Positions 18,285 to 25,262 of a stretch of DNA of 64,000 nt are shown here, piece after piece (position 1 is the first letter of the stretch; each line of letters opens with the position of its first letter). The stretch comes from CAZMNY01 sp964567745. GTDB taxonomy: Bacteria > Planctomycetota > Planctomycetia > Pirellulales > Pirellulaceae. The position numbers were made by a program, and so were the translations under genes. The DNA lies in the NCBI GenBank assembly GCA_964567745.1, contig CAZMNY010000010.1:62001-126000 (forward strand), given 5' to 3'. Below the pieces are notes generated by a model. It did no database searches. It worked only from the letters and a program-made list of their open reading frames with translations, and was not told the DNA's origin.

Positions 18285-18321
18285 TCTGGTCATTTAGCGT
18301 CTGGTCATTTAGCGTCTGGTC
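18285..18321. repeat. 15-bp tandem repeat, 2.5 copies
   Basis: TCTGGTCATTTAGCG occurs at 18285-18299 and 18300-18314, with a partial third copy to 18321. It spans the stop codon (18305-18307) of the minus-strand C25 peptidase gene, so the last codons and the stop lie within the duplication. Confidence 0.85.
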
Positions 18322-19957
18322 GGAGTGGCGGCCGGACATAAACAGAGCCGGCGCCGACAGAGAACCCATCGCGGCCGGATACGTGCACGCGGACGAAACA
18401 GGGGCCCCGCGCCTCTTGCGGGATGTCGACCTTTAAAGTCGCTTCGCCGTCGATTCGGATCGAATGTCGACACCAGACCGGGTCATTGGCCATTTCATAC
18501 GTCTGATTGTATGAGGCCAGAACAGCGGGAGTATTCTCGAATTGGTTCCGATAGGGAACTTGCTTGCGCGTCAGGTCGCGACGACAGACGAGTTCGACGG
18601 TGGCATCGCCTTTGACGCCCTTAATCTTGACATCAATTGATTGTCCCGCTTTGGCTTCGTCCGGCACCTCAACTTCAGCTTTCTTCGGTCGGGGCAAACG
18701 GAGCAACGGATCGCCAATCAAGTTAAAAAGAGCGACGTGTTCGGTGCGTTCCTCGGCCAGCATGTTCTTTGACGGGCTTAAAGCGGCAGCGAGCTTATCG
18801 AGCATCAGCCGATGCCGATCGGCGGGGTTGTCTTCGCCGGGCGTCGAAACGAGTTCCCGTTTGGCTCGCTGGATCAGCTCGCCGAGCGTGATTTGTTTCT
18901 CGACAAAATACAATCGCAACAACGAGTGGCTCATCACTGCCATCGCATACGGCATGGTGACGCGAGAACCTGAAAAAACGGCGATCGGCCCGCCCGGTTG
19001 TTTAATCATTACTTCCGACAGGCAGTCTTCGCGCTTGTCAAACGCCCCGGCATGACAAGACAGGAAGATGGCGATCGGCGGCCGGTTCTTGGCCTCGAGT
19101 TTGACGGCGTCCTCAACAGAGAAAATCCCGTACGCTCGCCCCGGGACTCGCACGAAGTCGAGATACGTCCGTTGCCCGTGGCCGATGTAGACCCAAAATA
19201 GGCAACCCTCGTTCAGTCGTCGCAGTGTTGTTTTGTGGAAGTCGCGCGGGTCGGGGCAATACGCGCTGCGCCAACTTCCGTAGGTCATGCTGGTGAGATA
19301 TTCCGACGGGATGCCCTCGGTCAAGAACGTCTTCGTCGTCATTTCGAGCACCATGTCGGCGATCGCGCCAAAGCCGCCGACGCCGGCGACGAAATTCAGT
19401 TTGGAACGCCACGGTCCATAGTCGAGTTTCGTTTCGTACGCCACGATGCGAGCCGCCATCGCTTCGAGCTCGCTCGCACTATCGGCGGGAAGACGACCAA
19501 TGGCGACTTCCGGCAGCAAATCGCCATCCATATCGGCGTAAGGAGCATCGGAGGCGATCGTGGGCTCTGAGCCAAACTTGACGTTCACTTTTGCCTTGAC
19601 CAAGTGCGTCGCGGTCTGCAGCGGACTCGGATTACTTTTTGAGACCGCATCTCCGACGATCACGATCGACCGAAACGACGACTTGCCGAATCGCGAAGTG
19701 AGGCGCGAATCCAGTGCATCGGCGCTGCCCGTGTTCGCCATCCATTCCAGGCGATGTCCCTGAGATTCACGGTGAGCGACCCATTTGGCCAAAGCCGGGC
19801 GCAATGGTTCCGCGCAGACAACGATCGCGTCCGCCGGCTCGACCGCCTGGCATTCGTTCGAGGCGACCAGGAACAGCGAAATCAAAAAAGCGCAAAACGC
19901 GGCTCGCAGAGCGAGACACAAGCGAGTGGGGCGAACTCGATCGGTGGTTGTCTTCAT
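18305..19957 (-). CDS. Gingipain-like cysteine peptidase, family C25
   Basis: A 550-residue exported protein. After a signal peptide (hydrophobic core about 15-32, cleavage near residue 38) come two caspase-like subdomains. The DxDGDxxPEVAIGRLPA pattern (about 142-158) is typical of family C25. The catalytic dyad is readable as His260 in VYIGHGQRTY and Cys301 in IFLSCHAGAF. The C-terminal 100 or so residues (VEVPDEAKAGQSIDVKIKG...) form an Ig-like beta domain as in gingipains. Gingipains cut after Arg or Lys; substrate preference here cannot be read. There is no visible type IX sorting domain or membrane anchor. It stands alone between a convergent membrane gene and the tRNA. Confidence 0.85.
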   Translation of the reverse strand: MKTTTDRVRPTRLCLALRAAFCAFLISLFLVASNECQAVEPADAIVVCAEPLRPALAKWVAHRESQGHRLEWMANTGSADALDSRLTSRFGKSSFRSIVIVGDAVSKSNPSPLQTATHLVKAKVNVKFGSEPTIASDAPYADMDGDLLPEVAIGRLPADSASELEAMAARIVAYETKLDYGPWRSKLNFVAGVGGFGAIADMVLEMTTKTFLTEGIPSEYLTSMTYGSWRSAYCPDPRDFHKTTLRRLNEGCLFWVYIGHGQRTYLDFVRVPGRAYGIFSVEDAVKLEAKNRPPIAIFLSCHAGAFDKREDCLSEVMIKQPGGPIAVFSGSRVTMPYAMAVMSHSLLRLYFVEKQITLGELIQRAKRELVSTPGEDNPADRHRLMLDKLAAALSPSKNMLAEERTEHVALFNLIGDPLLRLPRPKKAEVEVPDEAKAGQSIDVKIKGVKGDATVELVCRRDLTRKQVPYRNQFENTPAVLASYNQTYEMANDPVWCRHSIRIDGEATLKVDIPQEARGPCFVRVHVSGRDGFSVGAGSVYVRPPLRPDAK

Positions 19958-20077
19958 GACTGGATTCTATGCTCGGTTGACTGTGCGGGACAACACGAAT
20001 CTACCGACCCCAACGGGCTCAACCAGTTGTTTGCCGCGACCAATTTAGGTTGTGATAGAATAACGCGAGCGCACCTG

Positions 20078-20101
20078 TTGCGGCTGGAAGCCCCAGTCAG
20101 C
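20078..20101. repeat. Hairpin-forming dispersed repeat, copy 1
   Basis: TTGCGGCTGGAAGCCCCAGTC resembles the copies near 44616 and 44724. GGCTGG and CCAGTC pair around AAGCC, with one G-U pair. It lies between the C25 peptidase and the tRNA gene, in non-coding DNA. Confidence 0.5.
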
Positions 20102-20188
20102 GGCGTTGGCCCAGTTACCGGTTTTCGATGCGGCTGATGGTAAACAGGCAGCGTCAAACAAGCAACGTTGGCCCGATTGGGCCCGCGT

Positions 20189-20259
20189 GCGGGTATAGTT
20201 CAATGGTAGAACACAAGCTTCCCAAGCTTGGTACGGGGGTTCGATTCCCCCTACCCGCT
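20189..20259 (+). tRNA. tRNA-Gly (anticodon CCC)
   Basis: A complete 71-base cloverleaf: acceptor GCGGGTA pairs with TACCCGC, D-arm GTTC/GAAC, anticodon arm CAAGC-TTCCCAA-GCTTG, and T-arm GGGGG-TTCGATT-CCCCC. The anticodon at loop positions 34-36 is CCC, reading the codon GGG. The 3' CCA is not encoded; the gene ends with T followed by TTTACT. Confidence 0.96.
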
Positions 20260-20328
20260 TTTACTGGGCGTTTGCCGCAATAACCGACAATCGCCCTTTC
20301 GCGCCGAGGCTTCAACGAGACTCAAACC

Positions 20329-21741
20329 ATGCGCAAATTTCCACGTCGACTTCAACTCGCGTTGACTCTCTTACTGGCCGTCGCCTTGCTGCAGATTCAG
20401 TCTGAGTCGGTCGTCGCCCAACAGCCTCGACTGCCGGTCTCGAAACTGGCCGCGGACATGGTTCGCATCAATCGCGGGCCGACCCTTTACGGCGCCATTG
20501 TCGATCGAGACGAAACGGGCAACGTAACGCTGGCCGTTAATCGCGCTTGGCTCAAGAAGACTCACCGAGCGTACTACGACGTTGTGGTGGAGCGGGACGC
20601 CGAGTTCGTTGAAACGCACCATTGGCGACTGCTAGATCGCATCGACGCTTGGCGGAAGAAACGAAAGGACGACGTTGGGATTCAGGTGTTTCTGGATAAA
20701 GAGACAAAGCGTTTGACCGAGTTGCCGGCGTCGGCTTCCGCCAAAGCCGCTGGAAAAAGTGACCCGTCGAAAGGTGACGCGGCGAAAGGTGACGCGGCGA
20801 AAGGTGACGCGGCGAAAGATGACGCGGCGAAAGATGACGCGGGCAAAGGTGAGGCGGCGAAAGCGGAGCGAGCGAAAGCGGCGGGTGGCCCGGCCGAGTT
20901 GATGACGGTTGAGATTCTGGCGAGCGAGATCAAGAGCGCGTATGCTCAGCCAACGGATCGTCGCCGACTGTTGCAAGCGGCGTGGAAGCACAATGTCCGG
21001 AACGCCGTCACGCGAACTCCGCTGGCCATTTCGCGCGAGTTGGAACGACTGGGCGTTGAATGGCGGAGGGAGCCGTCTGGGCCGATAGCGGCCGGCGCGA
21101 CATCAGATACCGATGAACAATGGGCGACTCGCATGTCGCTTGTCGAATTTCGTTTGCGCAAGTCGCTTCGCTTCCAAGGCGCCGGGTCGTTTATCGCTCG
21201 CACCGGCGCGGGCGCCGACGACGTGGCGATGAAGGACGTGATGGCTCGAGTCCTCAAGGACCAACTGACCGAACAGCTCAACGCGCTGCTGGGTGGAGCC
21301 AAGCCGCGCGACGATGGCAAGTGGCTTGAGCAGGCGATTCGTGAAGCGGAGAAAGAGGACGTGTTGGGATTCCGCGTCGCCAGGCTCGAGAAGGACACGG
21401 CCAGAGGCTCGGCCAGCGTCGACATCTCGTTCTACGCCAAGATGCCGGACGGCGAATGGGCGATGGTCTTCCAAACTCGGGCGACTCAATCGACGGCGAC
21501 GGTCAAGCGCGAGTCGCTCGAGGAGGTGGCTGGCTCGGACGAAGTGAAGAACATCATCGGTCTGCTGAAGGGCGCTGGACTGCCGATGGGCGAAGCCACG
21601 ATCAACCGTGCGTTGGGTTTTGGCGCCGCCACGAAAGAGGCGATGAACCAGGCTCATCTTCAATTCGTCAATTTCATCAACCCCTATACCAAACGGCTCG
21701 ACTCACCCGCGATCCGCTCGCGGCGCGCGTTACGCGAATAG
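20329..21741 (+). CDS. Hypothetical exported protein with a 15-bp repeat linker
   Basis: A 470-residue protein with a signal peptide (ALTLLLAVALLQIQSESVVAQ, cleavage near residue 30). Residues 35-140 form a small alpha-beta-like region (LYGAIVDRDETGNVTLAV, WRLLDRIDAWRKKRKD). Residues 144-178 are seven five-residue units of the type GDAAK, a Lys/Ala/Asp linker. The rest (about 190-470) is mostly helical with a beta-like stretch VSAR...SVDISFYAKMPDGEWAMVFQTRAT. I recognise no family. It follows the tRNA gene by 69 bases. Confidence 0.75.
   Translation: MRKFPRRLQLALTLLLAVALLQIQSESVVAQQPRLPVSKLAADMVRINRGPTLYGAIVDRDETGNVTLAVNRAWLKKTHRAYYDVVVERDAEFVETHHWRLLDRIDAWRKKRKDDVGIQVFLDKETKRLTELPASASAKAAGKSDPSKGDAAKGDAAKGDAAKDDAAKDDAGKGEAAKAERAKAAGGPAELMTVEILASEIKSAYAQPTDRRRLLQAAWKHNVRNAVTRTPLAISRELERLGVEWRREPSGPIAAGATSDTDEQWATRMSLVEFRLRKSLRFQGAGSFIARTGAGADDVAMKDVMARVLKDQLTEQLNALLGGAKPRDDGKWLEQAIREAEKEDVLGFRVARLEKDTARGSASVDISFYAKMPDGEWAMVFQTRATQSTATVKRESLEEVAGSDEVKNIIGLLKGAGLPMGEATINRALGFGAATKEAMNQAHLQFVNFINPYTKRLDSPAIRSRRALRE
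20758..20862 (+). repeat. 15-bp coding minisatellite, seven units
   Basis: Seven consecutive 15-bp units of the form GGTGACGCGGCGAAA: three identical copies (20773-20817) flanked by diverged ones (20758, 20818, 20833, 20848). They encode SDPSK, GDAAK x3, DDAAK, DDAGK and GEAAK, keeping the frame. Confidence 0.9.
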
Positions 21742-21747
21742 CGATGT

Positions 21748-22176
21748 TTAGTTTGTCGAGCGCACTTTGCAGGCGTCTGATTCGCAATTCTTCCCCGCGA
21801 GCCGGTAACGTCGTTTGGCAATTTGTTGGTAGGCCCAATTCCAAATCGGAAGCGTGAACGGGATGTTGAGGATCGGGTAGAGCGGATAGAGACGCGGCAA
21901 TCGACGCGACAGGTACTGAAAGCCCGCTGCTCCGCCGTATCGGTCGCCCGATTGCGGAATGACGTAGAGCTGCTTCATCAGCTCGTCGTGCGTCAGATCC
22001 GGGTAGGCTTCCGCCACGGTCGGATCGTGGAGTGACACGAAGGCGAGCCGCCCGTGTGAATCCCAATGGTGGAGGCGGGCCACTTGCGCTTGGCAGAACT
22101 GGCACTGGCCGTCGTATATCACGACGTCGGCGTCGGGTCTTGCGTCGGGAGCTGGGAGGGCGTCGTGCGAGTTCAT
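21748..22176 (-). CDS. DCC-family thiol-disulfide oxidoreductase-like protein (DUF393)
   Basis: A 142-residue protein with the family signature YDGQCQFCQAQV, in which Asp22, Cys25 and Cys28 give the D-C-x-x-C core, followed by WDSHGRLAFVSLHDP and a C-terminal segment PLYPILNIPFTLPIWNWAYQQIAKRRYRL, all typical of DUF393. These proteins are predicted thioredoxin-fold thiol proteins without a settled substrate. I chose ATG 22176 as it gives the usual length; the open frame extends 29 polar codons further. Convergent with the repeat-bearing gene, whose stop lies 6 bases away. Confidence 0.85.
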   Translation of the reverse strand: MNSHDALPAPDARPDADVVIYDGQCQFCQAQVARLHHWDSHGRLAFVSLHDPTVAEAYPDLTHDELMKQLYVIPQSGDRYGGAAGFQYLSRRLPRLYPLYPILNIPFTLPIWNWAYQQIAKRRYRLAGKNCESDACKVRSTN

Positions 22177-22588
22177 TGGCTCAAGTTGTTGCTTAGTCCC
22201 CTGATTAGGCGAACAGTGGGGCTCAGGTCGTGTCCGCTCTTTTAACCGCAAAATCTTGCCCACTTTAACATGAATTGGCGGTTATTCCTCTAATGGGTGG
22301 GTCGGTCCGTTGAAGTGGCGCCGCAAGGATTCGATGAAATGCCCAAAAAACGGCGTGAAACGGGTGCGCTTCATATTGCGGCAACCCGTATAATAGCCGA
22401 GGAATAGGAAGAGGGCTCGGGTTTCGCCGTTCGCGCTAATTCGTGCCCAACTCGTCTATTCTACGTGAGAGATTAGCTTTGCGGGAATGCCGACCCATTT
22501 TCCGCCTCGACCCTTCGTTCGGCCCTATTCGCTTCAAGCTGGAAATGTATGCAGGTCTGGCCAGTCCTGTGACCGGAGAAACTGAAAG
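22177..22588. other. Intergenic region between divergent genes
   Basis: No gene supported. A perfect TATAAT lies at 22389-22394, but no matching -35 stands 16-18 bases upstream. GCGTGAAACGGG occurs at 22353-22364, close to the copies in the 8502-9142 region. Confidence 0.45.
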
Positions 22589-24229
22589 ATGGAAGAGCTA
22601 AGAACACAAGTAGGTCGAGCGCGCCGCCGGTTGGCGCTACATCAATTCCTGGCAGCTGCGGTTTGGTGGGTGTTTGGCTGCCTATTCATTGCATTGCTTG
22701 GCGTCGGTGCGAGTAAGATTTGGGTGATGTCCATCGACAAGACGATATGGCTTTGGAGTTGGTTTGGCGGAGCCGCTCTTGCCGGTCTCTTTGGTGCCGC
22801 CATTTGGACGTTTGTCGTTCGGCGAAGCCACTTGGATGCGGCCATCGAAATCGATCGCCGATTCGGTTTTAAGGAACGCGTATCGAGCACGCTTTCGTTG
22901 GCCCCGCAAGAGCGGGATAGCGAAGTTGGCCAAGCGCTTGTTCAAGACGCCATGCGTCGAGTATCGCGAGTTGATATCAGCGAGCGTTTTCCGGTTCAGA
23001 CGAGTTGGAAAATGTTGCTCCCGTTCATCCCAGCGGCTGCCGTTTTCGCTTTGGCTCTCATGGTGCCTGATGCGATCCAGAAGAAGGCTAACGCTGCGGC
23101 TTCCACCAAAACCGAAATCGAAACCGCCAAAGAGCGGCAAGCCAATTTGCGTGAACGTTTGAAGAAACAGCGCAAGCAGATGGAGCAAAAGGGTCTCAAG
23201 GATGCGGATTCGATCTTCAAGCAAATCGAAGAATCACTTGGCGATGTCGATCTTGAAAAAGATGGCGTCAGCAAGAAGAAGGCGTTGATCGAACTCAAAG
23301 ACCTCGCCAAGAAGTTGAGCGATCGTCGCGATCAGGCCAATGGCGTGAAAGAGCTCAAGAACCAGCTCAAAAAACTGGCAAACTCGACAACGGGCCCGGC
23401 TGACGAATTGGCCAAGGCGATGCAGCAAGGCGATTTCAACGCCGCCAAGAAAGCTCTGCAAGACCTCGCCAAGAAGATCAGCGACGGCAAGCTGACGAAA
23501 GAGCAAAAGCAGAAATTGACGAAGCAAATGCAGCAGATCAAGAAGAACTTGCAGCAGCTAAGTCAGAAGCAGGAAGACGCGAAGAAGCAGCTGGAAAAGA
23601 AGATCGAGCAAATGAAGCAAGCCGGCGACCAGAATGCCGTCGAGCAGCTTCAGCAGCAGCTTGACAAGTTGGCTCAACAAGATCAGATGATGAGCCAATT
23701 GCAGCAGATGGCCCAGCAGATGAAACAGGCCGCCGACGCCATGCAAAAAGGCGATCAGCAAATGGCCGCACAGCAGATGGCTCAGATGATGCAAGATTTC
23801 CAAGAGCTTCAAGATCAACTCGACGAGCTTGAGTCGCTCGATGACTTGATGGATGACTTGGCCGACATCCGCGACTCTATGAACTGCAAGAACTGTAATG
23901 GTGCCGGATGCCAACAGTGCCAGGGCATGGGCAGCGGAATGCAGGGCAACGGCAACGGTCTTGGTGAAGGCCAAGGTCGAGGCGAGCGTCCGGAAGAAGA
24001 AACCGACACGGCCGGCTACCGGTCGAAAGTTGGCGCGAAGCCTCGTACGGGTGAATCGATCTTGAAAGGTTTCACGTCAGGCCCGAACTTGCCCGGCGTA
24101 TCGACCGAAGACATCAAGACGAAGATTCAACAGAACATCGCAACCTCAACGGATTCGTTGTCCGATCAACGGCTCCCGAGAGATCAACGCGATCACACCA
24201 AAGACTATTTCGAACGACTTAAGAACTAG
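22589..24229 (+). CDS. Membrane-anchored coiled-coil protein with a four-cysteine motif
   Basis: A 546-residue protein. Three hydrophobic segments (about 20-45, 55-78, 145-163) place the N-terminal part in the membrane; residues 80-140 form a small cytoplasmic or periplasmic region (DAAIEIDRRFGFKERVSSTL). Residues 172-425 are an almost unbroken Lys/Gln/Met/Glu coiled coil. Next come Cys433, Cys436, Cys441 and Cys444 in NCKNCNGAGCQQCQG, a CxxC-NGAG-CxxC motif reminiscent of one half of a DnaJ zinc module, followed by a Gly/Arg/Glu-rich linker and a C-terminal helix ending in RLKN. The topology recalls DUF4175-type proteins, but I cannot assign a family. A strong terminator follows at 24367. 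Confidence 0.8.
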   Translation: MEELRTQVGRARRRLALHQFLAAAVWWVFGCLFIALLGVGASKIWVMSIDKTIWLWSWFGGAALAGLFGAAIWTFVVRRSHLDAAIEIDRRFGFKERVSSTLSLAPQERDSEVGQALVQDAMRRVSRVDISERFPVQTSWKMLLPFIPAAAVFALALMVPDAIQKKANAAASTKTEIETAKERQANLRERLKKQRKQMEQKGLKDADSIFKQIEESLGDVDLEKDGVSKKKALIELKDLAKKLSDRRDQANGVKELKNQLKKLANSTTGPADELAKAMQQGDFNAAKKALQDLAKKISDGKLTKEQKQKLTKQMQQIKKNLQQLSQKQEDAKKQLEKKIEQMKQAGDQNAVEQLQQQLDKLAQQDQMMSQLQQMAQQMKQAADAMQKGDQQMAAQQMAQMMQDFQELQDQLDELESLDDLMDDLADIRDSMNCKNCNGAGCQQCQGMGSGMQGNGNGLGEGQGRGERPEEETDTAGYRSKVGAKPRTGESILKGFTSGPNLPGVSTEDIKTKIQQNIATSTDSLSDQRLPRDQRDHTKDYFERLKN

Positions 24230-24366
24230 TGCAGCGTCAACACTAAGAATTAGGATCCCAGTGTTTGTATCGTACGCCGCCAAGTCAAGTTACGCCGAAG
24301 CCAACCCCCATTTTTAGAGTTGACGCGGCACTAGGCCGTCGCTTGCGGCTTAAGCGTTTAGAATCC

Positions 24367-24402
24367 AAACGGCGTCGGCTTCGGTCGGTGCCGTTTTTTT
24401 TT
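24367..24402 (+). terminator. Rho-independent terminator
   Basis: AAACGGC pairs with GCCGTTT, enclosing a GTCGG-CTTCGG-TCGGT region, and is followed by nine T's on the plus strand. It lies 138 bases after the coiled-coil gene stop. Confidence 0.85.
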
Positions 24403-24483
24403 GCGATGGGTCTTCGAATTGCGAAGCCATAAGTGGGCGGGCCAGAGCACAGACGCTGTGCGTCGCTGCTTGGGCTCGTGAAC

Positions 24484-24529
24484 TGCTCGGGATCCTAAGT
24501 TGCTCGGGATCCTGAATTGCTCGGCGATG
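24484..24529. repeat. 17-bp tandem repeat
   Basis: TGCTCGGGATCCTAAGT (24484-24500) is repeated as TGCTCGGGATCCTGAAT (24501-24517), then a partial TGCTCGGCGATG. It lies in non-coding DNA upstream of the end of the small membrane gene. Confidence 0.8.
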
Positions 24530-24571
24530 ATGACGAAGCTCGGGCTCCGCCCCACTACCGTCGAAGCGAGG

Positions 24572-24820
24572 CTACGATGCCGCGCGTCTGGGAATCGTGA
24601 AGGAGTAGAGGAGAACGACGGCGCCGACGGAAATAAATGTCCAAGGCGCCCATTCCGGCGGCTTGAGGTCGTGTTTCACGGGTGCCATGCCTTGCGGGCC
24701 GGCGTCAAACGCGGTCGCTCCGTCTTCTTGCTTGGCCAATACCGCCTTGTCGATAATCAGGCATTCGCCGCCGACGATACAGAGTGCGATCCCCATCGCA
24801 ACAAAAAATGCACGCCACAT
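24572..24820 (-). CDS. Small two-helix membrane protein
   Basis: An 82-residue protein starting at ATG 24820, with GGGGAG 9 bases upstream; the open frame extends 31 codons further without a signal for translation. Two hydrophobic segments (about 3-20, FFVAMGIALCIVGGECLII, and 53-72, FISVGAVVLLYSF) flank a hydrophilic loop with a conserved-looking KPPEWAPW element just before the second helix. I do not know its function. It stands divergent to the sensor gene at 25263. Confidence 0.65.
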   Translation of the reverse strand: MWRAFFVAMGIALCIVGGECLIIDKAVLAKQEDGATAFDAGPQGMAPVKHDLKPPEWAPWTFISVGAVVLLYSFTIPRRAAS

Positions 24821-25262
24821 CTTTGGTTCTCCCCAAAGTTTTCCGAACGCGGGCGTCGACGCGAGTCGAGCATGCGGCGCATGCCGACTCGTCTTCCGAA
24901 TACGCCCTACCATCTATTCTTATCGGCGATTTCTCGATTCATGGGCTGGGAATGGAGTCGGATTCCGGTTTGACCGATCGCGACTATTGCCCGCGTTGTG
25001 GCTGATTTAGGGACGCGTCGGCAGCCACTAACGTGCATTGCTCAAATGGCCAGCGGAAGAATTGCGTCATTCACTTTAACTGTCTTAGTCGGCCCGCCAA
25101 GATTACGCGATTGTGTTTTTGTGAACGGTTGGCTCAACTTTGTCGCGCCATTTCCCGATGCTATTTGGAGCGACGAATGCGGACTTCCACTGCTCGGTGG
25201 TTGTTGCCCCCAAGGGGCGGACGTATAATTCCCCAACCCGTTGCACTGAAGGGAAGTTTGGG
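24821..25262. other. Divergent intergenic region
   Basis: No gene is supported. It contains the strong promoter at 25201-25229 for the PAS-GAF-receiver gene. The coding frame starting further upstream at 25140 lies across this promoter, which argues for the GTG start at 25263. Confidence 0.5.
25201..25229 (+). promoter_or_regulatory. Sigma-70 promoter of the PAS-GAF-receiver gene
   Basis: TTGTTG (25201-25206), a 17-base spacer and a perfect TATAAT (25224-25229). Transcription should start near 25236, 27 bases before the GTG start codon. Confidence 0.75.

Larger units (their letters stand above)
24230..24571. other. Intergenic region with terminator and tandem repeat
   Basis: No gene. It holds a rho-independent terminator for the upstream gene (24367-24402) and a 17-bp tandem duplication (24484-24529). 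Confidence 0.5.

Noticed and set aside
22389..22394. Perfect TATAAT upstream of the coiled-coil gene as a promoter
   Set aside because: No -35 element is found 16-18 bases upstream; TTGCGG lies only 7 bases away. Kept as a note only.
22589..24229. DnaJ-type chaperone, from the CxxC-NGAG-CxxC motif
   Set aside because: A single motif instead of two pairs, no J domain and an N-terminal membrane region do not fit DnaJ.
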